Assembly: GCA_905236955.1 (NCBI GenBank) | Contig: CAJOQW010000182.1 | Span: 1 to 5,192, forward strand | Length of the DNA: 5,192 nucleotides | Direction of reading: 5' to 3' | DNA from: an uncultured Bacteroidales bacterium | Lineage (GTDB): Bacteria > Bacteroidota > Bacteroidia > Bacteroidales > UBA932 | In this document: piece by piece, positions 4,160-5,192 of the stretch | Layout of the letters: the number at the start of each line of letters is the position of its first letter | How positions within the stretch are numbered: the first letter of the stretch is position 1 | Program-made: the position numbers and the translations under genes | The notes under the pieces: generated by a model | What the model was told of the DNA's origin: nothing | Databases searched by the model: none | The model's input: the letters and a program-made list of their open reading frames with translations, nothing else

Positions 4160-5192
4160 ATGTCCAGATTTTCCGAAGGCATCAACAAGTACGTGTCGAA
4201 GTATTTGAGCACAAGGATCATTTTCCTGATGGATGTGATCCTGTGCCTCATTTCTTCGCTGTTGGTGGCGCTGTTTACCCACCTGTTCTTCGACATCCCG
4301 CTGTTCGGCGGAAGGTTCCTCCTGATCTGGCTGCTGGGGTCCGGGTGCTTTGCCTCCCTGATGTTCTTCCTGACGCGGGTGTCCCGGATGATTATCCGCC
4401 ACTTCGCGCCGCGCGACCTGATCCGCATCTTCGGGGCCCTGCTCGGCAAGGAATTGCTGATGACCGTGGTAGCCGTAGCCATCCTGGGCCGTCTTCCCAG
4501 CGTCATCCTTGTGATGCTGGCGGTGGACTTGATGCTGGCTTTCCTGCTGCTGGTCGGCGTCCGCCTCCTGATGATAGTCGTTTATGAAGCCTATAAGCGG
4601 CGTCTCATGGAGGATACGGCCATGCGCGTGCTGGTCTATGGCACCGGCGACAAGTCCGTGGCCGCCCTCACGCGGCTCCAGAATTCGCCCCACTACAAGA
4701 TTGTGGGTTTCGTGGAACTGGTTCCGAAGAAGTCGGATACCCATACAACGCGCCTGATCGCCGACAAGCCGGTCTATACCATTACCGACGTTTCCAGGCT
4801 CATCAACCTTCAGGAGCGCACGGGAATGACCGGCATCATGTTTACGACCGAAGCTGACGCTCAGGGCAACCAGGAACTGATCAACTTCGCCATCGTCCAC
4901 CACATCAAGACCCTCATCATCCCGACCGTGGACGAAGTCATCGACGGGAAAGTGATGCAGGGAAGGGCGCGCGAAGTCCGGATAGAAGACCTGCTGGGCC
5001 GCTCCGAAATCAAGATTTCCCTCGACGAAATCAAGGCCTCCCTGCAGGACAAGGTGGTCCTCGTGACCGGCGCCGCCGGCTCCATCGGCTCCGGGCTCTG
5101 CCGCCAGATTGCCTCCTTCAACGTCCTCCGCATCATCCTCTTCGACAATGCCGAGACGCCGATGCACAACCTGCGGCTCGAGTTGGAGGAAC
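4160..5192 (+). CDS. Membrane-bound nucleotide-sugar dehydratase/epimerase, CapD/WbpM type, 3'-truncated
   Basis: The frame runs from ATG 4160 to the window end (344 codons plus one base); family members usually have about 600-650 residues, so the catalytic half is mostly missing. Four hydrophobic segments (about residues 19-44, 50-72, 88-110, 113-142) form the membrane domain. A first Rossmann-like region begins at VLVYGTGDKS (157-166), followed by the family motif REVRIEDLLGR (271-281). The NAD(P)-binding motif TGAAGSIGSG (303-312) opens the dehydratase domain, with FDNAETPMHNL after it. Relatives are UDP-GlcNAc/GalNAc 4,6-dehydratases that start synthesis of modified sugars for capsule, O-antigen or protein glycans. 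The position after the glycine motif, usually Glu (GSIGSE), is Gly312 here. I chose this start because the KYLSTR segment before the first helix is typical; no good ribosome site is seen, and ATG 4229 is a weaker alternative. Confidence 0.92.
   Translation, partial: MSRFSEGINKYVSKYLSTRIIFLMDVILCLISSLLVALFTHLFFDIPLFGGRFLLIWLLGSGCFASLMFFLTRVSRMIIRHFAPRDLIRIFGALLGKELLMTVVAVAILGRLPSVILVMLAVDLMLAFLLLVGVRLLMIVVYEAYKRRLMEDTAMRVLVYGTGDKSVAALTRLQNSPHYKIVGFVELVPKKSDTHTTRLIADKPVYTITDVSRLINLQERTGMTGIMFTTEADAQGNQELINFAIVHHIKTLIIPTVDEVIDGKVMQGRAREVRIEDLLGRSEIKISLDEIKASLQDKVVLVTGAAGSIGSGLCRQIASFNVLRIILFDNAETPMHNLRLELEE

Noticed and set aside
3205..4506. Long minus-strand open frame opposite the isomerase gene
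   Set aside because: It runs through two well-supported plus-strand genes and has no domain character; long antisense frames are expected in GC-rich coding DNA.
4118..5167. Minus-strand open frame opposite the CapD-like gene
   Set aside because: The product is a His/Gln/Asp-rich sequence typical of an antisense frame; the plus-strand reading gives clear membrane helices and an NAD-binding motif.

Overview
The window looks like a chromosomal piece of a fairly GC-rich member of the Bacteroidota, probably Bacteroidales. The main evidence is the promoter type: four transcription starts carry the TAnnTTTG -7 box of this phylum, three of them with a TTG -33 element 19-20 bases upstream. Other support is the near absence of Shine-Dalgarno sequences, lipoprotein signal peptides, a YD/RHS-like lipoprotein and a CapD/WbpM-type polysaccharide enzyme. 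I cannot name a genus.

Layout, left to right. (1) The 3' end of an unrecognised protein with an acidic, probably coiled-coil tail (1-323). (2) A tRNA-Leu(UAG) gene with its own promoter and a downstream hairpin; the 3' quarter of the tRNA is repeated in inverted orientation just past that hairpin. (3) About 370 non-coding bases (480-853): a mosaic of short palindromes (511-680), then a cluster of GGGCAAGGTC-type repeats (748-896) that runs into the end of the next gene. (4) A minus-strand Fic-family protein with an N-terminal helix-turn-helix (854-1762), visibly more AT-rich than its neighbours. Its promoter holds a perfect 16-base palindrome between the -33 and -7 boxes. (5) A divergent gene for a lipoprotein with YD/RHS-like motifs (1937-3118). 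(6) An exported, lipoprotein-like sugar phosphate isomerase/epimerase with its own promoter (3196-4140). (7) Only 19 bases later, the start of a membrane-bound nucleoside-diphosphate-sugar dehydratase/epimerase of the CapD/WbpM/FlaA1 type, cut by the window end (4160-5192).

The last two genes could be one transcription unit, but there is no evidence that they share a pathway. The helix-turn-helix Fic gene looks like a self-regulated accessory gene. It and the repeat-rich stretch sit between a tRNA gene and core-like genes, a common position for acquired DNA, but no integrase or clear attachment-site pair is visible. The most unusual structures are the 32-pair quasi-palindrome over the tRNA end and the palindromic putative operator of the Fic gene.
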